Source: Actinernus sp. WN-2022 (Eukaryota; Cnidaria; Anthozoa; Actiniaria; Actinernidae). From it: a DNA stretch of 64,000 nt. The position numbers and the translations under genes were made by a program. How positions within the stretch are numbered: the first letter of the stretch is position 1; every line of letters starts with the position of its first letter. Of the stretch, positions 12,701-24,700 are shown one piece after another. The stretch lies in the NCBI GenBank assembly GCA_030867875.1, contig JAOWCC010001634.1, positions 2,873,258 to 2,937,257 on the forward strand. The letters are read 5' to 3'. The notes under the pieces were generated by a model that was not told the DNA's origin, did not search any database, and worked only from the letters and a program-made list of their open reading frames with translations.

Positions 12701-15700
12701 CACGGCCCGCTACCAATCTTCGGTTAACTTTTATTCCTGTTCACACTTCATGTCTTGTCAGTTTCTTCAACACCGTTCTTATTAACTAACGAAGCCAACT
12801 GCTTCAAAATAAACATTCTTAAAACACGGCCCGCTACCAATCTTCGGTTAACTTTTATTCCTGTTGACACTTCATGTCTTGTCAGTTTCTTCAACACCGT
12901 CAGTTTCTTCAACACGAAGCCAACTGCTTTAAAATAAACGTTCTTAAAACACGGCCCGCTAACAATCTTCGGTTAACCTTTATTCCTGTTCACACTTCAT
13001 GTCTTGTCAGTTTCTTCAACACCGTTCTTATTAACTAACGAAGCCAACTGCTTCAAAATAAACATTCTTAAAACACGGCCCGCTACCAATCTTCGGTTAA
13101 CTTTTATTCCTGTTCACACTTCATGTGTTGTCAGTTTCTTCAACACCGTTCTTATTAACTAACGAAGCCAACTGCTTCAAAATAAACATTCTTAAAACAC
13201 GGCCCGCTACCAATCTTCGGTTAACTTTTATTCCTGTTCAAGCGTGATGAGTTGTCAGTTTCTTACACAACACCGCCGTTCCCGTTCTTATTAACTAACG
13301 AAGCCAACTGCTTTAAAATAAACGTTCTTAAAACACGGCCCGCTAACAATCTTCGGTTAACTTTTATTCCTGTTCACACTTCATGTGTTGTCAGTTTCTT
13401 CAACACCGTTCTTATTAACTAACGAAGCCAACTGCTTCAAAATAAACATTCTTAAAACACGGCCCGCTACCAATCTTCGGTTAACTTTTATTCCTGTTCA
13501 CACTTCATGTCTTGTCAGTTTCTTCAACACCGTTCTTATTAACTAACGAAGCCAACTGTTTCAAAATAAACATTCTTAAAACACGGCCCGCTACCAATCT
13601 TCGGTTAACTTTTATTCCTGTTCACACTTCATGTCTTGTCAGTTTCTTCAACACCGTTCTTATTAACTAACGAAGCCAACTGCTTCAAAATAAACATTCT
13701 TAAAACACGGCCCGCTACCAATCTTCGGTTAACTTTTATTCCTGTTCACACTTCATGTCTTGTCAGTTTCTTCAACACCGTCAGTTTCTTCAACACGAAG
13801 CCAACTGCTTTAAAATAAACGTTCTTAAAACACGGCCCGCTAACAATCTTCGGTTAACCTTTATTCCTGTTCACACTTCATGTCTTGTCAGTTTCTTCAA
13901 CACCGTTCTTATTAACTAACGAAGCCAACTGCTTCAAAATAAACATTCTTAAAACACGGCCCGCTACCAATCTTCGGTTAACTTTTATTCCTGTTCACAC
14001 TTCATGTGTTGTCAGTTTCTTCAACACCGTTCTTATTAACTAACGAAGCCAACTGCTTCAAAATAAACATTCTTAAAACACGGCCCGCTACCAATCTTCG
14101 GTTAACTTTTATTCCTGTTCAAGCGTGATGAGTTGTCAGTTTCTTACACAACACCGCCGTTCCCGTTCTTATTAACTAACGAAGCCAACTGCTTTAAAAT
14201 AAACGTTCTTAAAACACGGCCCGCTAACAATCTTCGGTTAACTTTTATTCCTGTTCACACTTCATGTGTTGTCAGTTTCTTCAACACCGTTCTTATTAAC
14301 TAACGAAGCCAACTGCTTCAAAATAAACATTCTTAAAACACGGCCCGCTACCAATCTTCGGTTAACTTTTATTCCTGTTCACACTTCATGTCTTGTCAGT
14401 TTCTTCAACACCGTTCTTATTAACTAACGAAGCCAACTGTTTCAAAATAAACATTCTTAAAACACGGCCCGCTACCAATCTTCGGTTAACTTTTATTCCT
14501 GTTCACACTTCATGTCTTGTCAGTTTCTTCAACACCGTTCTTATTAACTAACGAAGCCAACTGCTTCAAAATAAACATTCTTAAAACACGGCCCGCTACC
14601 AATCTTCGGTTAACTTTTATTCCTGTTGACACTTCATGTCTTGTCAGTTTCTTCAACACCGTCAGTTTCTTCAACACGAAGCCAACTGCTTTAAAATAAA
14701 CGTTCTTAAAACACGGCCCGCTAACAATCTTCGGTTAACCTTTATTCCTGTTCACACTTCATGTCTTGTCAGTTTCTTCAACACCGTTCTTATTAACTAA
14801 CGAAGCCAACTGCTTCAAAATAAACATTCTTAAAACACGGCCCGCTACCAATCTTCGGTTAACTTTTATTCCTGTTCACACTTCATGTGTTGTCAGTTTC
14901 TTCAACACCGTTCTTATTAACTAACGAAGCCAACTGCTTCAAAATAAACATTCTTAAAACACGGCCCGCTACCAATCTTCGGTTAACTTTTATTCCTGTT
15001 CAAGCGTGATGAGTTGTCAGTTTCTTACACAACACCGCCGTTCCCGTTCTTATTAACTAACGAAGCCAACTGCTTTAAAATAAACGTTCTTAAAACACGG
15101 CCCGCTAACAATCTTCGGTTAACTTTTATTCCTGTTCACACTTCATGTGTTGTCAGTTTCTTCAACACCGTTCTTATTAACTAACGAAGCCAACTGCTTC
15201 AAAATAAACATTCTTAAAACACGGCCCGCTACCAATCTTCGGTTAACTTTTATTCCTGTTCACACTTCATGTCTTGTCAGTTTCTTCAACACCGTTCTTA
15301 TTAACTAACGAAGCCAACTGTTTCAAAATAAACATTCTTAAATCACGGCCGGGCGCTACCAATCTTCGGTTAACTTTTAGTCCTGTTCAAGGGTGATGAG
15401 TTGTCAGTTTCTTACACAACACCGCCGTTCCCGTTCTTATTAACTAACGAAGCCAACTGCTTCAAAATAAACATTCTTAAAACACGGCCCGCTACCAATC
15501 TTCGGTTAACTTTTATTCCTGTTCACACTTCATGTCTTGTCAGTTTCTTCAACACCGTCAGTTTCTTCAACACGAAGCCAACTGCTTTAAAATAAACATT
15601 CTTAAAACACGGCCCGCTACCAATCTTCGGTTAACTTTTATTCCTGTTCACACTTCATGTCTTGTCAGTTTCTTCAACACCGTTCTTATTAACTAACGAA

Positions 15701-18700
15701 GCCAACTGTTTCAAAATAAACATTCTTAAATCATTCTTAAATAGTTAATAAGAACCCGAACGGCGGTGTTGAGTAAGAAACTGACAACTCATCACCCTTG
15801 AACAGGACTAAAAGTTAACCGAAGATTGGTAGCGGGCTGTGATTTAAGAATGTTTATTTTGAAACAGTTGGCTTCGTTAGTTAATAAGAACGGTGTTGAA
15901 GAAACTGACAAGACATGAAGTGTGAACAGGAATAAAAGTTAACCGAAGATTGGTAGCGGGCCGTGTTTTAAGAATGTTTATTTTGAAGCAGTTGGCTTCG
16001 TTAGTTAATGAACGGTGTTGAAGAAACTGACAACTCATGACACGCTTGAACAGGAATAAAAGTTAACCGAAGATTGTTAGCGGGCCGTGTTTTAAGAATG
16101 TTTATTTTGAAGCAGTTGGCTTCGTTAGTTAATAAGAACGCGAACGGCGGTGTTGAGTAAGAAACTGACAACTCATGACACGCTTGAACAGGAATAAAAG
16201 TTAACCGAAGATTGTTTGCGGGCTGTCTTTTAAGAACGTTTATTTTGAAGCAGTTGGCTTCGTTAGTTAATAAGAACGCGAACGGCGCTGTTGAGTAAGA
16301 AACTGACAACTCATCATGCTTGAACAGGAATAATAACGACGGTGAAAGGTCCAGTTCGAAAAAGTGAAATATCACTTTTTGGTGACGTGAAATATCACTT
16401 TTGGTGACGTGAAATATCACTTTGGTGACGTGAAATATCACTTTTGGTGACGTGAAATATCACTTTTGGTGACGTGAAATATCACTTTTGGTGATGTGAA
16501 ATATCACTTTTGGTCAAGTGAAGTGAAATATCACTTAGGTGAAATATCACTTTTGTAGAAAGTGAAATATCACCTTAAACTTCACATAAAAGTGAAATTT
16601 CACTTTTCAGGTGAAATATCACTTTTTAAGTGATATTTCACTTCACCTCGTTGCAATATTTTCGAACAGTACTGTATATCAGTGATTCTACCAAATATAC
16701 TGGGTCTGATACACATGATAGTAGTTGATAGGACTGTGGCTTGGTTATACTAACTCAATTAGACTGGCTCGCTCTTGGTTTCTATCGACTTTGATAGTTG
16801 ACCCGGGGTTGAGCCCCTCATCAACTATCAGCCGTCACCGGCTTGAATTTGTTATAAATATAAACCTCTATAACTCATGGATTCGAGAAATATTCTACTA
16901 TTCACTTGTCTCTAGCTTCTTCCTAATGCAGTGTGCGGCTGTCCCTTGGTAACCACGTACAACATATTTGAGGAGACAGACATGATATGCCATGCACCCA
17001 AGCGAACATGCATGAAGCACTACAGATGGGAGAAGTTACGCCGAGCAGAGATTGACCTTCAGAGAGTACAACAGGTTTGTAGAGGGTACATAGTGTAGGG
17101 CAGTAATTGGTCACTACCAAATTGAAAAAGGACTGGGGCAGAGTGCGTAAAGATAGTCTAATTAAGAAATGAATGCCATCACAAGAAAGAGCACAGCAAA
17201 ATTAGTAAGTTTTATTGGATATTTACCATGTGGTGAGTTTTTAAAAGTCGCAAAAATAAGAGACGTCTGAGAGCTGAACAGCCACCTCATCACGGGCTAG
17301 CCAATCCATAGCCACGTCTTATTTTTCGATTTTTGAAAGCTTGCTTTTCAGTTTCTATTTACAAAATCATGTTCAAACTTGGTACAAATTCTTGGTTACA
17401 ATACCAGAAACAAGCTAAAACAAACTGGGACAAACAAAAACTTACATACCAGGCATCAAAGGACTTTAGATTTAGATGTTCGGCCTGTAAGATCTTTATC
17501 GCTATAGCGATACTTCGTGTTGATAAACATTACAATTGTTATGCTAATGTCCAACCATGATTTCAAAAGGCCGCTTTGTGTCAGGAACCAATGGATCTCT
17601 GGTTGGCACATTGATAACAATGGATGACGTGTAGTAAGTATCGCTATTCAAGGCGGTGTTTGTAGTAAATTTTATCCCAATGTTCAAAACTTAAACTGTA
17701 CTGTTCAAAACATGTTTTTCTTAGCTTCTGAAGGAAATGGTCCGAGTATTTGCAGCTTATCCTTGCCACAAAACTATTATTCTTCGCACAAAACATGAAA
17801 ACATGAAGGTGGTCACAACATTTAAAATTTTCGCCATTTTTGTCGTCATTAGTCCCCGCGCGTCACGTTATTCAGCTCTTTGCAAACTCGGTCCCAGTCT
17901 TTTTCTCAATTTGGTAGTGGGTCATGTGTTGATTCAATAACCAATGAATTGAGCTCGCGATCCCATGAGAAGGGCAAACAAACTTCAAACCACTGTTTTT
18001 GAAAGATCGACAATGGAGTGGAGGTGGAAAATAGCATCTTCAAACAGGTTTTGCTGATAACACTACCGATCTCGTACAAGTGCCTTGAAATAAACGAAGT
18101 CAGTTTTTTTGCCATCCAGTAAAACCACGTGATCACATTCATGAAAAGGCCCATTTAGGCGTTAATTCCATCAGGTTTATTACAATGCAAACTTTTAACA
18201 AACGGTCACAGTATAGATGTATGTCGCACTGAATGAATTCCTCAGTACAACTTACAAGGGTCCGTTTCAAATGCTGTTCCTGCCATGTCGAACTGAATTA
18301 AACTGGACTTAACTTTGTTTCAGATGTCGAATTTAATCCATCAGGCTTTTAAATATTTAATCCAACTTTATATGATTTATGTTTAAGTCATGAATTGAGT
18401 TCGACACAGCAGTGTTTGCCATGCCACATGACCGAGTCGAATTTAATTTAAGTTGCATTAACTGGAGCTCTTCGTAGAATTAGACGATTCGTCCCACCGA
18501 AGATATTTTCAATCATTATTATTATTTTTTAAATGTATGACATATATTCAGAATGGTTTTTTTAAAACTACGTTTATCTCTCTCCAATTTAAGTGGCTCT
18601 GGTACAAAACTGGAACAATCTCGCTTTAATTCTAACTGGTCAAAGAACTCTTACGCTTACATCCAGCCACCTATGGAATAATCTACGGACTGTAGTATGC

Positions 18701-21700
18701 GCAGCTCCTAACGCGAAGACATTTAAAAGAATGCTTAACAAAGTGGAGCTTAACCCACATTTATACAATACCGAAATATCTAACTTTTGAACTGTGATTT
18801 AGCAGCACATGTATAGTAATATCCTAAAATACACCCGTTTGTAGAGACACTGTTGTTGGATACGTGTAGGGTGTATATACATAGCCATTGCTCTTGTATA
18901 TACTGTATGTGCGTCTTGGAGCGGTGTTCTCGAATGTAATTAGCATATAGATTTAACCTAGTGTGGTAATTTTATATTAGATTTATTTTAACGATAAACG
19001 AATGTATATTATATTTTTAACTAACTGTAGGGCATTTTTATAGTATGATTGATTGATTGTTAGTTTCAAACGTCATGCCACAGCCGTGGTAAAGTCATGA
19101 ATTTAGTTTGACACAGCATTTGAAACTGGCCTAACATCTGGGGGGTGGGGGGGTACTCCTGTTTGTGACGTATTATGTATGTGTCGCGGGGGTGGGTCGG
19201 GGTTTTGAGTTCAGTTTGGGCAGGTAGGGTCAGGGTCGGTTTTGACTTGATTTGGGCAGATCAGGGTCAGGAATTGAGTTTAATGTGGGTGCAGTCAGGG
19301 TCGGGGTTCAGTATTTTTTAGGCATCAGGGTTTTTTCCCCCAAAAATGGGGCAATCAGGGTTTTGGAGCTCGGAATTTGGGTCAAACAGGGTCAGGGTTT
19401 GAGCCTCTTGGCCTCACATACATACCCAAACCCCCCCCCCCCCCCCCCTAACATTACCATTACATGGAATGAATTGGGAAACAAAATTAAGTGTGATGAA
19501 GTTGTTAGCGTAATAAAACGCCATGATATATTTGGAATCGTAGAAACGCATGCTAGTCAAGAATCTGATCTTAGCATTGAATCATTTAAGCACTTTTCAA
19601 AAATTCGCAGTAAAACTGGAAATAGACACTCTGGGGGAATAACTCTATACATTAACAACAGAATCAAAGAGGATGTTTCTTACGTACAATCTAAAAATAA
19701 TAACATACTATGGTGTAAACTGAATAAGAGCTACTTCCATATAGCGAGGGATATTTTCATCGGAACTGTATATTTCAGTCCAGATAACTATGAAAAAGCG
19801 AACAGTGATGATTACATATCAGATCTTGACGGGGATCTAACCAAATTTTCAACCAAGGGTGACATAATCCTACAAGGAGATTTTAATGCGCGAACAAGGA
19901 GAGTTAAATGAATACATTTTACTGGATGATAGTAAATATCTAGATTTACCAGATGATTATGATTGTGACATTCCACACAAGAGATACTCTCAAGACAAAA
20001 ATAACACTGACAAGAGGGGCAAGTTACTCATAGAAGTATGCACTGAAAACAACCTAAGAATACTTAATGGCAGAACAATAGGTGATTCCACTGGCAAGAA
20101 AACCTGTTTTCAATACAATGGTAGTAGTTTAGTCGATGACGTAATTAGCAGTTCTCGCATGCTTACAGTTAACGCTCTCCAACCAATTATATCTGATCAT
20201 TGTCGACTTGCTAAGAAGATCAAACCAGATGGGATCTATATCAATGAGGACTTTGCTGAAGAAACAGTAAAGAAAAGAAAAGAACTCCTACCTAAACTAA
20301 AGGAAGCGAGGGACCAAGGGAAAATCGCCTATCTAGTAGTGGACAGGCTCGTTATTAAGAATAAGTCATACAGGCCTCCTCCTATGAGTCCTGGCCTACA
20401 TTCAGCTCACTCTTCACCTAACGATGGCTAAGCAGAAATTTCCTTGTGGAATCTGTACGAAATCTGTGAATCAAAATCACAAAGCTGTTCAATGTGATAT
20501 TTGCAACTATTGGATTCATATTAAATGTAATAATCTCTCATCTAAAGACTATCGACACCTACAACTAAGTAATGAGGTATGGTTTTGTAAAAAATGTATA
20601 TCTGATATATTTCCATTTTCTACATTAGAGGATACCGAATTGTATAATCTTAATAACTGTAAACTACCATCTCATTTTGACTTATTGCCTTCTCTTGATA
20701 TACTATCCAAAATTTCTGGATTACCATTTCTTGATAATTCTGATATAGACAACAATATTCCAAATCCAATTAATTCTCGATATTATTACCCTAAGGATTT
20801 TGATAATTTAGTCTTATCTCCTGAACAACCACATTTTTCTTTATTTCACATTAACTTGAATAGCCTTGATGCCCATTTTGATAACCTTCAAGCCACTCTT
20901 TCGATGTTGGCTTTTCCATTTCAAATAATTGGAATTACAGAGACTAGAGAACGTATTACCTTAGGATTTAAAATGAACAATAATTTGGAAGGTTATGATT
21001 TGCTTACCCAGCCTTCTAATTCAGCAGCAGGGGGTGTAGCCATTTATGCTAGTAAATCACTGGATGTCAGTAAAAGATCTGACCTTAGTATAACCGACAA
21101 TGATTTTGAGACCATTTGGGTTGAAATTAATAACAAAAAAGCCAAGAATACTTTATGTTGTTGTGCTTACAGACACCCTTCGTCCAATCCGATAAAATTC
21201 AGAGAACACCTTGAGTCAATTTTTCACAAAATATCTAGAGAAAATAAGAACATATTTATTATGGGGGACTTTAACATGAATCTGTTAAATTATGAGAGCC
21301 ATGTAGAAACCAGTGAATTCTTTAACACAATGACTTCTAATTTCCTTCTACCTTATATCCTCCAACCTACTCGAATTACTGACAGAACTGCTACCCTAAT
21401 AGATAATATATATGCTAATACATTTAATTATAATGCTATCAGTGGTAATATTATTACTAAAATTGCTGATCACCTTCCACAGTTTCTAATTGTAGAAGAT
21501 TTCAAAATTAATTATAAAAGTTTATATTACTATAAAACTGATTATTCAAACTTCGATGCAAATGCCTTTAGCAACAATTTTTGCCTTCTTGATTGGTCAT
21601 TCCTGAGCAATAATAACTTGGATACTGATTCAAAGTTCGATACATTCTACAACAAAATCTCTTCTTATGTTGACCTTCATGCTCCTCGCAGAAAGTTATC

Positions 21701-24700
21701 AAAGCAAGAAATCAAATTAAAATCTAAACCCTGGATAACTACAGAAATATTGAGAATGATTAAATATAGGGACAAATTATATTCTAAGTTATTAAAAAAA
21801 ACGAATGACCTTAACCTCACATACTTATTTAAGAAATGTAGAAATCGAGTTGTTAATGACATTAAAGAGAGCAAAAGGAAGTATTTTAGACAATACTTTC
21901 TTTCTAATATGACAAATATGAAAAAACTCTGGTCAGGTATCCGATCAATTATTAATATTAGTAAATGCAAAATTAGCTCTGTTCCTACATTATTGGAAAA
22001 TAATAAATCCATTGACAATCCATATGTCATTGCAAATATTTTCAATAAGTTTTTCGTCAACGTTGGTAAATCAACTGATAAAAATATCCCCAAAGGAAAT
22101 CATAGTGCCTCATTTTACCTTAAAGGTAATTATCCACAGTCATTTTTTTTATCACCTGTAGTTCCACTAGAAGTTTCACTAATTATTTCTAAAATGGATA
22201 ATAGTAAATCTGTCGGGCCAAATAGTATTCCAATTCCCTTATTAAAAATTCTTAATGATCATATTTCTAAACCATTAACACTATTAATCAATGATTCTTT
22301 TACCTCTGGAATCTTTCCAAGTAAACTAAAAATAGCTAAAGTTACTCCTATTTTCAAAAAAGGATCAAGACTGGAAAAGGACAATTATAGGCCTATATCA
22401 GTTCTATCTATCTTTAGTAAATTTTTTGAGAAATTAATGCATCAACGTCTTTATAAATATCTTGAACAATACAGTATTCTCTATTCCCTTCAGTTTGGGT
22501 TCAGAGAGAAGTGTTCAACATCTCATGCCCTTATTAGTATAACTGAATTGATACGAAATTCAATTGATAGCAATGAATATGGATGTGGAATATTTATTGA
22601 TTTGAAAAAAGCTTTTGACACTGTTAATCATTCAATTTTATTATCTAAAATGAATCATTATGGTATAAGAGGCATTATTAATGACTGGTTTTTGTCTTAT
22701 CTTTCTAATAGAGAACAATATGTAACTATTAATGGCCATAATTCTGTTCCTTTACCAATTAATTGTGGAGTGCCCCAAGGTTCCGTGTTAGGCCCATTGT
22801 TATTTTTGTTATACATTAATGACCTACCAAATGCTTCAAGTTTGCTTAAATTTCATTTATTTGCTGATGATACTAATATCTATTATTCTTCTAAAAATCT
22901 TGAACACCTCCAACAATTAATAAATAATGAATTAAGGGCAGTTGCTGACTGGATGAAAACTAATAGATTAGCTCTTAGTCTACAAAAAACTAATTTTATA
23001 TTATTCCATTCTAATCAACATAAGCCTACTCAGTCTTTTAATATCAGAATTGATAATATAATTATTAAACAAGTTTCTTCTGTAAAATATTTAGGAATTT
23101 CATTTGATTCTAATCTTAACTGGAAATGTCACATTAATGAACTATGCTTAAAGTTATCAAAAACTATTGGCATTTTGTCTAAGGTTAGACATTTTGTCAA
23201 TACTGATATCCTTGTTATGCTTTATTATGCTCTAGTTTATCCATTTATAACTTATGGTGTTCAAGCCTGGGGTCTTACATACCATAGTTACCTAAAGCCT
23301 ATTTCTATAATCCAGAAAAAAGCTGTAAGAATTATAACTTTTTCAGAACCTAGATCCCACTCTGAACCTCTCTTTAAATCACTCAACATGCTTAAGTTTA
23401 ACGATGTTATTAATCTTCAAATTCTTACATTTCTTTTTCAGTGGTCTCATAATCTAACACCTAGTAGCTTTAGTGACTATTTTAAGTATGTATCCAATGT
23501 TCACTCCTATCCCACCCGTCAATCTCTAAGTAATGATATATATTTAAAAGCTGTTAAAACTACTCACTATGGACTACGTTCTCTTCAATATACTGGCTCA
23601 AAACTTTGGAATTCTTTACCTTCTGATACAAGAAACATAACCTCTCTCGTCTCCTTTCGTAAAAATATTAAACGCTCTGTTTTAGATAATTATTCCTTTG
23701 ACTAGTCTTGATTTTATAATATTTATTAGATTATAATACTATTACTGAAGAAATACAAACTTACTTTAATGTATTCTCCCTTTAAATATAAGTATTGAGG
23801 GTCATCCTCTCGATTAGTTTATGCTTTTAGGATGACCCGAACTCAATAAAATAATTATATTAGTTAATATTATATGTTCAAATATTCACATCGTAATGTC
23901 AATTCATAAGTATATTTCCAAATTGTAAATTTATTATTGAGTCAAATAAAACATGATGATGATGATGATTGTCAAATATCATACGGTCTTAAGATAAACA
24001 AACCGAAACAGTTGCTTTCACAACAAAGCAAGAACCAAACGCACCCCCGTCTGATATTCAACGAGAGCGCAAAAGACAAAATACCTTTAATCCTTAACTC
24101 GGAAGAGTATAAATCCAAACTCGAAAGCATTATCGATGAATTCGACATTAACGAACCGAAATCAGCAAGTTCTATCACAAGTAAATTCACGAAAGTCCTG
24201 ATCGAAATTAGCGAAAAAGCGGGAATTAAATATCAAGATGTGATAAATAGACCGGGAAATCCAAAGCCATGTTGGTTTGATGAGGAATGTAGTCCAGAAA
24301 AGGAGAATCTAAAATCACTTGGGCACCGAATTTGTAATAATCCAGATGTTGATGATCTAAGGAGGAACTTATTTATAAAAAAGAAGCGTTTCAAAAAATT
24401 ATGTAAAAAAAGAAAGCCCACGCAACCAATACGAGTCTAAAAGAACTGGATTTCAAAAGCCCAAAGAAACTGTGGGGGAAATTAAAAACTATTTTCAACA
24501 TAGGTAAAAAAAAAGAAAAACAGTGTTGCCCTGTGGAAATAGAAGAATTCCACAGTCACTTTAATAAACAAAATGCTGCGGACGTAAACCCTATTCCTAA
24601 TTGCTACACAAGGCAAGGGCCATTAGATTATGATATAACAATTAAGGAGATTAGCGACGCCATAAAAAGACTAAAGAACAACAAATCACCCGGTCATGAT

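Larger units (their letters stand above)
2291..15743 (+). repeat. 124-bp satellite array, about 108 monomers, with higher-order structure
   Basis: The monomer is 124 bp (TTCTTATTAACTAACGAAGC starts at 5097 and again at 5221). Three classes recur: a standard form with CACACTTCATGT, a longer form with CAAGCGTGATGAG and ACACCGCCGTTCCCG, and a short form lacking TTCTTATTAACTAA. The order of classes repeats every 881 bp (about seven monomers), and blocks of these repeat every 4032 bp. The many 60-64 aa open frames in the array are one reading frame of the monomer and are not genes. Confidence 0.96.
1961..16674. mobile_element. 14.7-kb foldback DNA transposon with satellite arms
   Basis: The outer ends are inverted repeats of 28 bp (CAGTACTGTTCGAAAA at the left tip) with one mismatch, directly flanked by TA on both sides (1959-1960, 16675-16676), as in Tc1/mariner-type insertion. 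Reading inward, both ends have an array of the hairpin motif GTGAAATATCAC, then a shared spacer TTCGAACTGGACCTTTCACC, then a 124-bp satellite. Satellites face each other: 2291-15743 forward, 15744-16332 reverse. There is no transposase, so it is non-autonomous. The left arm is about 23 times longer than the right, which indicates expansion after or between insertions. It makes up 92% of the CXXC1 intron. Confidence 0.9.
20205..23967 (+). mobile_element. nested LINE, nearly intact, with target-site duplication
   Basis: Inserted into the endonuclease-RT linker of the older LINE. ATTGTC is duplicated at 20199-20204 and 23968-23973; removing the insert restores the host reading frame (IISDHC then QISYGL). 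The 5' end is truncated within ORF1, ORF2 is complete, and the 3' end has a long stem-loop, AATAAA and a (GAT)n tail. The 3' microsatellite tail and the RT motifs fit the CR1/L2/jockey group. Confidence 0.9.

Noticed and set aside
2424..15595. Series of 60-64 aa open frames (MSVSSTPFLLTNEANCFKIN type) as a gene family
   Set aside because: They are one reading frame of the 124-bp satellite repeated with the array, crossing monomer borders, without promoters or splice logic.
16001..16441. 146-aa minus-strand frame
   Set aside because: Runs through inverted satellite and hairpin motifs; repeat artefact.
1961..16674. CRISPR array
   Set aside because: Repeats are contiguous 124-bp monomers without unique spacers, in a eukaryotic gene.
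1961..16674. Centromeric satellite
   Set aside because: Bounded by TIRs and TA, about 13 kb only, and inside an intron of a gene with intact exons.
21677..22093. 138-aa minus-strand frame
   Set aside because: Antisense shadow of the LINE ORF2.
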